Counted from the stretch's first letter, positions 24,361 to 33,543 are shown. The stretch: 49,514 nt of DNA from an uncultured Haliea sp. (GCA_947258585.1 CAMYIZ010000001.1:1-49514), one strand, 5' to 3'. The notes: generated by a model not told the origin, from the letters alone. Program-made: numbers and translations.

Positions 24361-25521
24361 CTAGACCGCGAGATGTCGCTCCACCAGCGCCACGTGCATC
24401 CGAATACCGGTCGCCAGCACGGCGTCATTGAAATCGTAGTGAGGACTGTGCAGCGGCACGTCCCCGTTGCCGCGTCCCTGGCCCAGCCAGATATAGGCGC
24501 CATCACAGGCCTGCAACATAAAGCCGAAGTCCTCCGAGGTGAACGCCGGTTCCGGTGCCAGCTCCGCCGAACCGATGCTGGCGGCAGCGGCCAGAGCCTC
24601 TTCAGCTGCTTCAGCGCCATTGATTGTTGCCGGATAGTAGCGGTGATAACTGACCTCGCCGGTGGCACCGCTGGCCAGGGTTACGCCCTCGACCACCTGG
24701 CGCAGTGAGTCCTCGATCCGGTCCTGGACCTCGGGGTCAAAGGTCCGCACCGTACCGACGATGCGCACCGCGGCCGGCAACACGTTGTGCGAGCTGCCGC
24801 CGGAAATCTGGGTCACCGACAGCACCGCCGAAGACATGGGGGGAATACGCCGGGAGACCAATTCATTGAGTTGGGTGACAATGTGGCTGGCGGCCAGGAT
24901 GGCATCGGGCGTCTGGTGCGGCATCGCCGCGTGGCCTCCGCGCCCCCGGACCGTGATCTCGAACTTGTCCGCCGCCGCCATGATCGGACCCGGCCGGGTG
25001 GCTATGGTCCCGGCGGGCAGGTCCGGCCAGTTGTGCAGCGCGAAGACCCGGTCACAGGGAAAGCGTTCGAACAGCCCATCCTCGACCATGGCCCTGGCGC
25101 CGCCCTGCCCCTCTTCCGCCGGCTGGAAAATGAAATGCACAGTGCCGTCGAAGTCGCGGCTGTGGGCCAGGTGCTGCGCCGCACCCAATAACATCGCCAC
25201 ATGGCCATCGTGGCCACAGCCGTGGAATACACCCGGGTTGCGACTGGCGTAGGGCAGGCCGGTCTCCTCGTGGATGGGCAGCGCGTCCATGTCGGCGCGC
25301 AGGCCAATACGGCGTTCCGAGTCGCCCACTTTCAGCACTCCCACCACACCGGTACCGCCAATTCCCGTATGCACCTCCAGACCCAGCTCTGCAAGCGCTT
25401 CGACAACGAGGGCAGCGGTGCGGTGTTCGGCGTAGGCCAGTTCGGGATGGGCGTGAATATCGCGCCGGAAGGCAATCAGAGGCTCCACCAGCTGATCTAT
25501 TTGCGCAATTTGGTCAGACAT
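24361..25521 (-). CDS. M20D-family amidohydrolase (hippurate/N-acyl amino acid deacylase type)
   Basis: A 386-residue metallohydrolase. The catalytic core shows RRDIHAHPELAYAE at the N-terminus, LRADMDALPIHEETG, the metal ligands HGCGHDGHVAML, the general base pair in FQPAEEGQGGARAMVE, GRGGHAAMPHQTPDAI and the late ligand in FTSEDFGFML. It has no signal peptide and is cytoplasmic. The family removes acyl groups from amino acids or related amides. Here it could release an amino acid from an N-acyl substrate for the flavin enzymes. A TAGACT -10-like box is at 25547-25552, but the rest of the repeated element is only weakly recognisable there. Confidence 0.87.
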   Translation of the reverse strand: MSDQIAQIDQLVEPLIAFRRDIHAHPELAYAEHRTAALVVEALAELGLEVHTGIGGTGVVGVLKVGDSERRIGLRADMDALPIHEETGLPYASRNPGVFHGCGHDGHVAMLLGAAQHLAHSRDFDGTVHFIFQPAEEGQGGARAMVEDGLFERFPCDRVFALHNWPDLPAGTIATRPGPIMAAADKFEITVRGRGGHAAMPHQTPDAILAASHIVTQLNELVSRRIPPMSSAVLSVTQISGGSSHNVLPAAVRIVGTVRTFDPEVQDRIEDSLRQVVEGVTLASGATGEVSYHRYYPATINGAEAAEEALAAAASIGSAELAPEPAFTSEDFGFMLQACDGAYIWLGQGRGNGDVPLHSPHYDFNDAVLATGIRMHVALVERHLAV

Positions 25522-25704
25522 GTTTTACCTCCGGTAAATCGGCCTCAGTCTACGCCTGAAGCGGATCAGATGTGGCCAAAATCCGCCCGCTCGCAGGTCA
25601 AAGCTGTCGTCGGGACTTTCAATTCAGCACAAAATGCGGGCCGCGGACACGGCGGCGAGCAGGCAGTTGGAAGCGGTTCAGCGCAGTGCCGCAGCCAGAA
25701 CGCA

Positions 25705-28700
25705 TCATTCGAGCAGCGAATGCCGCCGCCAGAGGTAATACACCACCGGCAGCACCAGCAGCGTCAACACCAGCGCGCTGATCATCCCGCCCACCATGGG
25801 CGCTGCAATCCTGCTCACCACCTCAGCGCCGGTGCCAGAGCTGAGCATGATGGGGAGCAGGCCGGCAATCGTGGACACCGTCGTCATCATCACCGGCCTC
25901 ACACGGAGTCCGGCACCGCGGGCTACCGCGTCGAGCAACTCCCCCTCGAGAGGTTTCTGCCCCCGCTTTTCGCAGGCATCTGCCAGCTCTCTGCAGGATT
26001 GATTGAGATAGGTCAACATGATGATTCCTATCTCCACCGTGACGCCCGCCAGGGCAATGAAGCCGACGGCGACGGCCACCGAGAAATTGTAGTCCAGCAG
26101 ATACATCAGCCAGATGGAACCGATCACAGCCAGGGGAAGCGTGCCGAGAATAATGGCGATTTCGACCAAGTTGCGAAAATTCATGTACAGCAGCACGACG
26201 ATGATGAACAGGGTCAGTGGTACCACATAGGTCAGTTTTTCCGCAGCGCGCAGCATGTATTCGTACTGGCCGGACCAGGACACCGAATAGCCTGCTGGCA
26301 ATTCCAGCTGCTGCCGGACTGTCGCCATGGCCTGCTCAACATAGCTGCCCACGTCCACCCCCTCGATATCCACGAACGTCCAGCCGTTGAGCCTCGCATT
26401 TTCGCTTTTAATCGCGGGTGGCCCATCATCGACGTAGATGGATGCCACGTCGGCGAGAGCAATGCGCTGGCCTCCCGGGGTGACGACAGGCAACAGTGCC
26501 AGCTGCTCTGGCGAATCGCGGTAGTCCTGGGGATAGCGAAGATTGACCGGATAGCGTTCAAGCCCTTCGATTGTCTGGGCCACGTTCGTGCCACCGATGG
26601 CGGTGGCGACCACCTGCTGCACATCCGTGATGTTGAGACCGTAGCGCGCGGCCTTCTCCCTCTGGATATCCACCTTGATGTAGCGCCCACCGGCCACCCG
26701 CTCCGAGTAGACCGAGGCCGTACCCGGGACGCCCTGGAGAATTGTCTCCAATTGCTGGCCGATACGCTGAATCGTCTCCAGGTCCTCGCCGGCAACCTTG
26801 ATACCCACCGGGGTCTTGATGCCCGTGGCGAGCATGTCAATCCGGGTCTTGATGGGCATCACCCAGGCATTGGTCAGTCCCGGAAAATTCACCAGCGCAT
26901 CCAGTTCCTGCTTGAGCTTTGCGGTCGTCATCCCCTCGCGCCACTCCTCCCTCGGCTTGAGCTGAATGAATGTCTCGATCATGGTCAGCGGGGCGGGATC
27001 CGTAGCGGTCTCCGCGCGGCCGATTTTGCCGAACACCGTCTTCACTTCCGGCACGGTCGCGATCAGCTTGTCGGTCTGCTGCAACAATTCCCGCGCCTTG
27101 CCGACAGACAGGCCGGGATAGGTGGTGGGCATGTACATGAGATCACCTTCATCGAGATCCGGGATAAACTCACTGCCGATTTTGTTCACCGGCCAGATGC
27201 CGACCAGAAAAACCAGAACCGCCATCGCCAGGGTAATCCCGGGGAACCGCAAGGCCGCCTGCAGCAGCGGCATATAGCCCGCGATCAACAGCCGGTTTAC
27301 CGGGTTCCTGCTTTCCGCGACCACTTTCCCGCGAATGAAATAGCCCATCAATACGGGTATCACCGTCACCGCAAGAGCCGCGCTGGCAGCCATGGCGTAG
27401 GTCTTGGTGTAGGCCAGCGGGCTGAACATCCGCCCTTCCTGTGCCTCCAGGGTAAACACCGGTAGAAAGCTCACGGTGATGATCAACAGACTGAAGAACA
27501 GCGCCGGCCCCACCTCGGCAGCCGAATCCGCCACCACCTGCCAGCGGTTTGCCGACGTCAGGGGCGTACGCTCCATGTGTTTGTGCATGTTCTCGATCAT
27601 GACGATGGCACCATCAATCATCGCACCGATCGCAATCGCAATACCCCCAAGGGACATGATATTGGCATTGATTCCCTGCCAGTACATCACCGCAAAGGCC
27701 GCCAGTATCCCCAGGGGCAGACTGATGACCGCCACCAGCGACGAGCGGAAATGCAGCAGGAAAATCACACAGATCAGCGCCACGATGGCAAGCTCTTCAA
27801 CCAGGCTCTGCCACAAACTCGCGATCGCCCGGGAAATAAGCCCTGAACGGTCGTAGACAGTGACGATCTCCACCCCATCCGGCAGACCCGCCTGCAGTTG
27901 CTCGAGCCGGGCCTTGACCCCATCGATGGTCTTCTGAGCATTCTCGCCAAAGCGCATCACCACGATGCCGCCAACGACCTCGCCCTCGCCATCGAGCTCG
28001 GCGATACCCCGGCGCATCTGCGGCCCCAGACCGATATCGGCGACGTCCCTGAGCAGCAGGGGCGTGCCCTGGTTGTCAACGCCCAGCGGTATTGACGCGA
28101 GATCCTCGACGCTCTGAATGTAGCCACTGACCCGCACCATGTACTCGGCCTCGGCCATTTCGACCACCGAGGCACCGACCTCCTGATTGCCCCGCTGGAT
28201 GGCGGTCTGGATGTGGGACAGAGGCATGCCCAACGCACGCAGCTTCCCGGGATCCACCTGCACCTGGTACTGCCTGACCATGCCTCCCAGCGCGGCGACC
28301 TCGGAAACCCCCGGGACCGTCTGCAGTTCGTACTTCAGAAACCAGTCCTGGAGGCTGCGCAGCTGGCTCAGGTCATGCTCGCCACTGCGATCCACCAGCG
28401 CATAGAGGTAGACCCAGCCCACACCGGTGGCATCCGGTCCCAGCTGCGGCCGGGCACTGGACGGCAGGTTGGGCGTTACCTGGGAAAGATATTCCAGCAC
28501 CCGCGAGCGGGCCCAGTAGAGGTCGGTATCCTCATCGAAGATTACGTAGACGAAGGAGTCGCCAAAGAACGAGTAGCCCCGCACCGTGACCGCTCCCGGC
28601 ACGGACAACATGGCCGTTGTCAACGGGTAGGTGACCTGGTCCTGTACCACCTGTGGCGCCTGCCCCGGATAATTCGTCTTGATGATTACCTGGACGTCGG

Positions 28701-28827
28701 ACAGGTCAGGAATAGCATCCACCGGGGTATTCTTCAGCGCAAACAGGCCCCCGCCGACCAGTGCCAGGGTGGCCAGCAGAACGAGCAAGCGATTGCCAAT
28801 CGACCAGCGAATGATGGACTCAATCAT
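25705..28827 (-). CDS. cusA: Copper/silver efflux RND permease
   Basis: A 1040-residue heavy-metal RND transporter of the CzcA/CusA group, from ATG 28827, which overlaps the cusB stop by 8 bases. TM4 has GAMIDGAIVMIENMHKHME. The three pore methionines of CusA are preserved in context: LMYMPTTYPG, APLTMIETFIQLKP and RIDMLATGIKTP. This favours monovalent Cu/Ag over Zn/Co/Cd. Twelve membrane helices and two large periplasmic loops are present, and length is normal. It exports metal through CusB and the outer-membrane channel using the proton gradient. No cusF-like chaperone gene follows; the M20 gene begins 183 bases on. Confidence 0.94.
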   Translation of the reverse strand: MIESIIRWSIGNRLLVLLATLALVGGGLFALKNTPVDAIPDLSDVQVIIKTNYPGQAPQVVQDQVTYPLTTAMLSVPGAVTVRGYSFFGDSFVYVIFDEDTDLYWARSRVLEYLSQVTPNLPSSARPQLGPDATGVGWVYLYALVDRSGEHDLSQLRSLQDWFLKYELQTVPGVSEVAALGGMVRQYQVQVDPGKLRALGMPLSHIQTAIQRGNQEVGASVVEMAEAEYMVRVSGYIQSVEDLASIPLGVDNQGTPLLLRDVADIGLGPQMRRGIAELDGEGEVVGGIVVMRFGENAQKTIDGVKARLEQLQAGLPDGVEIVTVYDRSGLISRAIASLWQSLVEELAIVALICVIFLLHFRSSLVAVISLPLGILAAFAVMYWQGINANIMSLGGIAIAIGAMIDGAIVMIENMHKHMERTPLTSANRWQVVADSAAEVGPALFFSLLIITVSFLPVFTLEAQEGRMFSPLAYTKTYAMAASAALAVTVIPVLMGYFIRGKVVAESRNPVNRLLIAGYMPLLQAALRFPGITLAMAVLVFLVGIWPVNKIGSEFIPDLDEGDLMYMPTTYPGLSVGKARELLQQTDKLIATVPEVKTVFGKIGRAETATDPAPLTMIETFIQLKPREEWREGMTTAKLKQELDALVNFPGLTNAWVMPIKTRIDMLATGIKTPVGIKVAGEDLETIQRIGQQLETILQGVPGTASVYSERVAGGRYIKVDIQREKAARYGLNITDVQQVVATAIGGTNVAQTIEGLERYPVNLRYPQDYRDSPEQLALLPVVTPGGQRIALADVASIYVDDGPPAIKSENARLNGWTFVDIEGVDVGSYVEQAMATVRQQLELPAGYSVSWSGQYEYMLRAAEKLTYVVPLTLFIIVVLLYMNFRNLVEIAIILGTLPLAVIGSIWLMYLLDYNFSVAVAVGFIALAGVTVEIGIIMLTYLNQSCRELADACEKRGQKPLEGELLDAVARGAGLRVRPVMMTTVSTIAGLLPIMLSSGTGAEVVSRIAAPMVGGMISALVLTLLVLPVVYYLWRRHSLLE

Positions 28828-30082
28828 GATCGCTCCCACTGTGGTCATGGCCGCCGAACTCGACTGCTTCAGGCTCCGTGTGCGACATGCGCCTGAAATC
28901 CGAGGTCTTGCTGGATTCCGAGTCGATCAGAAACTGGGCTGAGATGACGATGCGCTCGCCCTCGCTGAGGCCCGAGAGTACCTCCGCCTCGCGCTCCCCC
29001 ACCCGTCCCACATCGACGGCAACGGACTTGAAGCTGCCATCCCCCCGGGCCAGAACCACCCGGGACTGATTGCCGGTGCGGATCAGCGCCTCCCGCGGAA
29101 TCAGCAGGACTTCGGCACCCGGTTCAGTGTCGATGATCATTTGCGCGAACATGCCCGGTTTCAGTGCACCGTCCAGATTGCCCAGTCGGACCCGAATCTG
29201 CAGGGTGCGGATCTGCTCGTTCAGCGAGGGGTAGACGTAGTCGACCTGGCCCCGGAAATCCCTGCCGGAGAGATAGTCCAGCTGCAAACGCACCTTGTCC
29301 CCAACCTTGACCTGGCTGGCCTGACGCTCGAAGATTTCTCCAATAACCCAGAGGTGCTCCAGCTGACCTATCGCCATCAGGCTGGAGCCCGGTTGCACGA
29401 ACATCCCTTCACGCACCGCGAGAGTGTCGACGACGCCGGACTGCGGTGCGGTGAAGGTGACTGTCCGGCTGACCTTGCCGGTTCGCCGCAAATGCTCGAC
29501 AGCCGCCTGCGGCATCTGCAACGCCGACAACCGCTCCCGAGCGGCGCCGATCAGCATCTCGTTGCCCCGCTCCAATGCCAGCAGGAACTCTTCCTGGGCG
29601 TTGACCAGCGTCGGCGAGTACAGCGTGAACAGCGGTTTACCTTGCGTGACAGGATCACCGGCCGCCTGGACGTGCAGTGTTTCCAGCCAGCCTGCCACGC
29701 GCGGGCTGATGTTCAGCAATCGGTCCTCGTCGTACTGCACATAACCTACAGTTTTCACAACCCGCTGCAGGCGGCCGGATTCGACCCTGGCGGTGCGCAC
29801 GCCCAGATTGTTGACGACATCCGGCGCAATGCGGACCGAGCCTGCTTCGCTCCCCCCGCTCTCCTCCTCGTAAACCGGGATCAAATCCATGCCCATGGGC
29901 GATTTTCCTGGCCGGTCCCGCCGGTAGTTCGGATCCATCGGCGCCACCCAGTAAAGAGGCTGGCCTGCACCGTCGGTCGCAGAGACACTGACGGCCCGTG
30001 TGTTGCCCAGCAACCACACGCCACCGGCGCCGAACAGTACACCGCAAGCGGCGACCAGCCAGGTCCTGGTAAATGTCTTCAT
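28820..30082 (-). CDS. cusB: RND efflux periplasmic adaptor
   Basis: A 420-residue membrane-fusion protein from ATG 30082, with GAGG just upstream. An N-terminal membrane helix/signal (TWLVAACGVLFGAGGVWLL) is followed by a heavy-metal-binding segment, YWVAPMDPNYRRDRPGK with SPMGMDLIPVYEEE, typical of CusB-type adaptors with Met ligands. Then come barrel-sandwich and beta-barrel domains (GYVQYDEDRLLNISPRVAGW, FTAPQSGVVDTLAVREGMFV). The C-terminus ends in a His-rich tail (HTEPEAVEFGGHDHSGSDHD). It bridges CusA to the outer-membrane channel and hands over periplasmic metal. It starts 10 bases after the stop of the upstream channel gene. Confidence 0.92.
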   Translation of the reverse strand: MKTFTRTWLVAACGVLFGAGGVWLLGNTRAVSVSATDGAGQPLYWVAPMDPNYRRDRPGKSPMGMDLIPVYEEESGGSEAGSVRIAPDVVNNLGVRTARVESGRLQRVVKTVGYVQYDEDRLLNISPRVAGWLETLHVQAAGDPVTQGKPLFTLYSPTLVNAQEEFLLALERGNEMLIGAARERLSALQMPQAAVEHLRRTGKVSRTVTFTAPQSGVVDTLAVREGMFVQPGSSLMAIGQLEHLWVIGEIFERQASQVKVGDKVRLQLDYLSGRDFRGQVDYVYPSLNEQIRTLQIRVRLGNLDGALKPGMFAQMIIDTEPGAEVLLIPREALIRTGNQSRVVLARGDGSFKSVAVDVGRVGEREAEVLSGLSEGERIVISAQFLIDSESSKTSDFRRMSHTEPEAVEFGGHDHSGSDHD

Positions 30083-30092
30083 GGTCATCACC

Positions 30093-31406
30093 TCAGAAGT
30101 CCTCCGCGGGCTGCACGACGACAGAGGACGGCCGCGCCAGCAGATAGTTGATTTGAGCAATGGTCTTCTGCCGCTGCACCGCGATGACCAGTGCCTCCAG
30201 CCTGGCGTTCAACTCGCCGATACGCGCACGCACCGCCTCGGCGAAGTCGCCGACGTCGTTGTTGTAAGCGGCCAGGGAAGATTCCGCCAGCTCCGCCATC
30301 TGTGGCAACAGCTGCTCGGTGTACAGGGCCTGACGCTGGTCGAGGCGCGACAGGACGCGACTGGCCATCTCCAGTTCTGCCGTCAACCGGCGCACCAACA
30401 ACTGCCTCTCGGTCCTGATCGCCTCGGCATGACCAATGGCGGCGCTGACTTCCCGGTCCTGCCGGTCGGCGGTAAAAATCGGCAGGTCGAAGCTAAGGCC
30501 AATTGAAAATAGATCTGCCCTGTCGCGCCCCGCCAGATCACTGTCGCGGTAGCCATATTGGGCATTGAGCCCCCACTCCGGCTTGAATTTCTGTCGCGCG
30601 AGATCGACCCCGGTTGCCTTCGCTGCAATCTGCTTGTCCAGGGCCAGCAGCGCGGGATGTTGGCTAATACGCTGGTATCGCTCCTGCCCTGAAGCCTGGA
30701 GCTCTACCGGCGCCGCGGGTGAATCCACCGGCAGCTCCGCCGCGATCACCGAACCGGCGTGGGAGCCAATCCATTCCGCCAAACGTATCTGCGCTGTTTC
30801 CTGCTGTTGCCTTAACGTGGTCAGGCGATCCTCCAGCTGCGTCAACTCCAGCTGGGCGCGAATCACGTCCTGCTGCCGCACACCCGCCACAGCGGTCGCG
30901 TAGCCGGCCCGGGCCGCGTCGAGCAGATTGTCAAACAGGGCCCGGTCTGCCTCGATCAGCCGGATACTTTCCTGGGCCGTGTAGGCGTCCAGCCACAGCT
31001 GCGCGACCGTTGCCGCCACTTTGGCCCGGCGGTCATCCCGCAACAGGGGCTGCTGTCGCGAGAGCTGCAGTTTCCTGCGTTTCGCGAGCGCGAGCGTATC
31101 TCCCCGCGGGAACATCTGGCTGATACCCACGGCCAGCTGGGTCATGGGCTCCTGATTGATATCGAAACTGTCGACCGGGAAGTTGCCGGCCGTCAGGCTC
31201 ACCCTGGGGTCCGGCAGGGTAGCGGCAGCCGTCGCCTCGTCTGCGAGGGCTGCCTGCGTATACTGGCTCGCGGTCAGCCAGGGATCGGACGCGATGGCCA
31301 GCGCCACTGCCTCACGCAGCGTCAAGTCCCCGCTGGAAGCCTGAGCCCTGCCGCATGCACTGGCGGTGCCCAGCATGAGGCAGAACAGGTATAGGAATAC
31401 TTTCAT
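30093..31406 (-). CDS. cusC: TolC-family outer-membrane efflux channel
   Basis: A 437-residue outer-membrane factor with a signal peptide (MKVFLYLFCLMLGTASACG). It has the duplicated TolC coiled-coil pattern: LREAVALAIASDPWLTAS and LPDPRVSLTAGNFP in the first half, HPALLALDKQIAAKATGVDLA and LSFDLPIFTADRQDREVSAA in the second. These spacings are those of CusC/CzcC-type channels. A Cys at the end of the signal might be lipidated, but the lipobox is poor. It is the first gene of cusCBA and lies 126 bases after the small Cys/His-rich protein gene. Confidence 0.88.
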   Translation of the reverse strand: MKVFLYLFCLMLGTASACGRAQASSGDLTLREAVALAIASDPWLTASQYTQAALADEATAAATLPDPRVSLTAGNFPVDSFDINQEPMTQLAVGISQMFPRGDTLALAKRRKLQLSRQQPLLRDDRRAKVAATVAQLWLDAYTAQESIRLIEADRALFDNLLDAARAGYATAVAGVRQQDVIRAQLELTQLEDRLTTLRQQQETAQIRLAEWIGSHAGSVIAAELPVDSPAAPVELQASGQERYQRISQHPALLALDKQIAAKATGVDLARQKFKPEWGLNAQYGYRDSDLAGRDRADLFSIGLSFDLPIFTADRQDREVSAAIGHAEAIRTERQLLVRRLTAELEMASRVLSRLDQRQALYTEQLLPQMAELAESSLAAYNNDVGDFAEAVRARIGELNARLEALVIAVQRQKTIAQINYLLARPSSVVVQPAEDF

Positions 31407-31532
31407 GGTTGTGCGTCCCGTTGCTTGTGTCGCACCGTGCTCGAGGGACGGGGAGACACTTCACTGCTGCCAATCCCTTCCGGAACCGGCAACCTGGCTG
31501 GAGAGTTACTGGAACGGACCAGGTCCGCCAGA

Positions 31533-31919
31533 TCAGCCGATAGGAGGCCTCAGGAAGGGGAAGATTGGTGCCAGGGGGACTGCGACGGGATGGAAAGGGA
31601 TATCGGCGGAGAACTTGCCAGCCGCTCCCGGCACGGCCGAGGCCAGTGTCAGCAGCTGCATCGGCAGCAGGGCACAGCCAGGCATTGCGCAGTCGTGTTC
31701 AGGATCGTCAGCGCCGCAGCACTCCCCCTGGCAATGCTGCCGCTCCTGGGCATGGCCCATGGCTGCGTGGTCCGGGTGTGCGGCGACATTGCGGGCGTGG
31801 GGGTCGGCCCACTGGCTAGACTCCCCGCCCAACGAGCCACAGCTGGGCACTGCCGGGACCGCTGCATGCCACAGCAAGGCCGCGATCAATAACACTACCA
31901 CTCGCAGGTTCCGCATCAT
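31533..31919 (-). CDS. Small secreted Cys/His-rich protein (DUF2946-like) upstream of cusCBA
   Basis: A 128-residue protein with an N-terminal signal (MRNLRVVVLLIAALLWHAAVPA). The middle is rich in His, Cys and Met: DHAAMGHAQERQHCQGECCG and DDPEHDCAMPGCALLPMQLL. The C-terminus has no obvious fold (FHPVAVPLAPIFPFL). This layout matches the small secreted proteins (DUF2946 and relatives) that precede copper-resistance genes in proteobacteria. It is transcribed in the same direction as cusC and may be a periplasmic copper ligand standing in for CusF. Assignment to DUF2946 itself is tentative. Confidence 0.68.
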   Translation of the reverse strand: MMRNLRVVVLLIAALLWHAAVPAVPSCGSLGGESSQWADPHARNVAAHPDHAAMGHAQERQHCQGECCGADDPEHDCAMPGCALLPMQLLTLASAVPGAAGKFSADIPFHPVAVPLAPIFPFLRPPIG

Positions 31920-31986
31920 CCGGCCCTACCCCAGAAGTTGGCATGACCCCGCAGTGCCCGTGGCAGGATTGCGGCGCCGACCCACA

Positions 31987-32015
31987 GATTACTCCAAAAC
32001 CTGCGCCTTGTAATC
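31987..32015. promoter_or_regulatory. Inverted repeat, candidate operator of the copper operon
   Basis: GATTAC and GTAATC are separated by 17 bases in the divergent region between the small secreted protein gene (31919) and the gloB-like gene (32146). Half-site centres are 23 bases apart, about two helical turns. It could be the site of a two-component or MerR-type metal regulator, but it does not match a known consensus closely. Confidence 0.28.
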
Positions 32016-32145
32016 CCGCGCGTATGTCACCGGAAGCGGCAGGATCGATTCACAGGCAGCGGGGCGTCCCGGTGCAGCCGGTGCGGGGCAAGCAGACCAT
32101 GGCGCCGCCTGCTACCATAACTGCATTTGACGCAGGAGCAAGCAG

Positions 32146-32937
32146 ATGATCGTCGAACAAATCTGGACCGGCAACGCCTTTCGCAACTTCAATTACCTGA
32201 TCGCCTGCCCGGAAACCGGCGAGGCCATGGCGGTGGATCCTCTGGATCACCAGAAATGCCTGTCGCTGGCCCGCGAGCGGGGCTGGGAGATTACCCAGGT
32301 GCTCAATACCCACGAGCACCTGGACCATACCGGCGGCAATGACGCGATGATTGCCGCCACCGGCGCCCGGCTGCTCGCCCATGCCAATGCCGGCAGCAAC
32401 ATAGCGGGAGTCGATCGCGGTCTGCGAGCCGGCGACACCGTGAAGATTGGCCGCACAGTCGAACTGGAGGCCCTGGATACCCCGGGACACACCATGAGCC
32501 ACGTCTGCCTGCTGTCGCACACGGACACACCAGCGCTGTTCTGCGGCGACACGCTGTTCAATGCCGGCGCTGGGAACTGTCACCACGGCGGGCACCCGGA
32601 GGAACTGTACGAGACCTTTGCCGGACAGCTGGCGCGCCTGCCCGACAACACCCTGATCTACCCCGGTCACGACTACATCGCCAACAACCTCCGCTTCACG
32701 CTGGACCGGGAGCGGGACAACCACCGGGCACAGCAGCTGCTGGAGGACGTTGATGACCAGGACCCGGCCAGGCCGCTGGTGACCAATATCGCGCTGGAAA
32801 AGGAGATCAACACGTTCTTCCGGCTGTACAGCCCCAGCGTCATAGCCGGGCTGCGGGAAGCGTTTCCGGAGCTGCCGCCGGACCCGGATCCGCGCACGGT
32901 GTTTTTGAAACTGAGGGAGCTGCGCAACAGTTGGTAA
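32146..32937 (+). CDS. gloB: Hydroxyacylglutathione hydrolase-like metallo-beta-lactamase-fold enzyme (glyoxalase II)
   Basis: A 263-residue MBL-fold hydrolase with the metal motif NTHEHLDHTGGND, the second His in DTPGHTMSH, the bridging Asp in CGDTLFNAGAG and IYPGHDYIANNLRF. The C-terminal part (KEINTFFRLYSPSVIAGL, DPDPRTVFLKLRELRNSW) is the glutathione-binding helical domain of glyoxalase II proteins and gives the normal total length. It hydrolyses S-D-lactoylglutathione in methylglyoxal detoxification. The start has AGGAG eight bases upstream. It is divergent from the copper operon and followed after 28 bases by a small gene. Confidence 0.85.
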   Translation: MIVEQIWTGNAFRNFNYLIACPETGEAMAVDPLDHQKCLSLARERGWEITQVLNTHEHLDHTGGNDAMIAATGARLLAHANAGSNIAGVDRGLRAGDTVKIGRTVELEALDTPGHTMSHVCLLSHTDTPALFCGDTLFNAGAGNCHHGGHPEELYETFAGQLARLPDNTLIYPGHDYIANNLRFTLDRERDNHRAQQLLEDVDDQDPARPLVTNIALEKEINTFFRLYSPSVIAGLREAFPELPPDPDPRTVFLKLRELRNSW

Positions 32938-32965
32938 TCAGTCGCAGTCGGTGCGGAGGTGAGAA

Positions 32966-33295
32966 ATGAGAATCGAGGAACTGGCCAGGAACTGGGAAGT
33001 CGGGGCATCCGGCAATGAGGCCCTGTACGAATACCGGGTAGCGTTGCCGGTTGACGATGCGGCCAAGCTGGAGGCATTGGCGGAGCTGTTTCCGCGCCGC
33101 AACCGCGAGCAACTGATCGCCGAATTGCTGTCGGCCGCGATGGATGACCTGGTCTCCTGCCTGCCCTACGTCCAGGGCAAGCGGATCATTTCCCGGGATG
33201 AAATGGGCGACCCGATCTACGAGGATGTCGGGCTGACGCCGGCCTATCTCCGGCTTGCCGAAGAACACAGGCGCCGGTTGCAGGCGGAGAGCTGA
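32966..33295 (+). CDS. Small conserved-looking protein, function unknown
   Basis: A 109-residue, soluble, acidic protein with a very strong ribosome-binding site (GGAGGTGAGAA before the ATG). Visible segments are LARNWEVGASGNEALYEYRV, KLEALAELFPRRNREQLIAE and GDPIYEDVGLTPAYLRLAEE. No signal peptide or membrane helix is present. Similar short proteins in Pseudomonas and Marinobacter carry names such as type 1 pili tip component or pilin assembly protein, but nothing in this sequence supports a role in pili. It is probably cotranscribed with the gloB-like gene. Confidence 0.68.
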   Translation: MRIEELARNWEVGASGNEALYEYRVALPVDDAAKLEALAELFPRRNREQLIAELLSAAMDDLVSCLPYVQGKRIISRDEMGDPIYEDVGLTPAYLRLAEEHRRRLQAES

Positions 33296-33543
33296 AGCTG
33301 ATGACTGTCTACCCTATTTGCCAAAGACCGGAGGGGCGCTCCGTTTCCGGCAAGCTCATCCAGTCCCGGGCATCAAACTGGATGGATTTGAGTGGGAAGA
33401 TGGATGGTCGCATGCCCACCGACACCCCCATCATTACCCCCTGCCTCAGTCCTCGTCCACCGCTGGCTCCTGCAGCAGGATGAAGTGTTCAATCAATCGG
33501 ATCATCAAGGTTTTCTGGTCCGGCAGGTGCGCGGAACGGCTGG
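33296..33543. other. Decayed stretch downstream of the RhuM-like gene
   Basis: No intact gene. In a frame different from the RhuM-like gene, the minus strand reads LEAVASRSAHLPDQKTLMIR and continues LIEHFILLQEPAVDED before a stop near 33450. A second short open stretch, from about 33420 to 33330, reads MRPSIFPLKSIQFDARDW. Both look protein-like but match nothing recognisable and may be remnants of island genes. Confidence 0.35.

Noticed and set aside
25201-27465. Long plus-strand open frame (754 residues) across the M20 and cusA genes
   Set aside because: It lies antisense to two well-supported genes, has a His/Gln-rich composition typical of antisense frames in GC-rich DNA, and shows no family motif.
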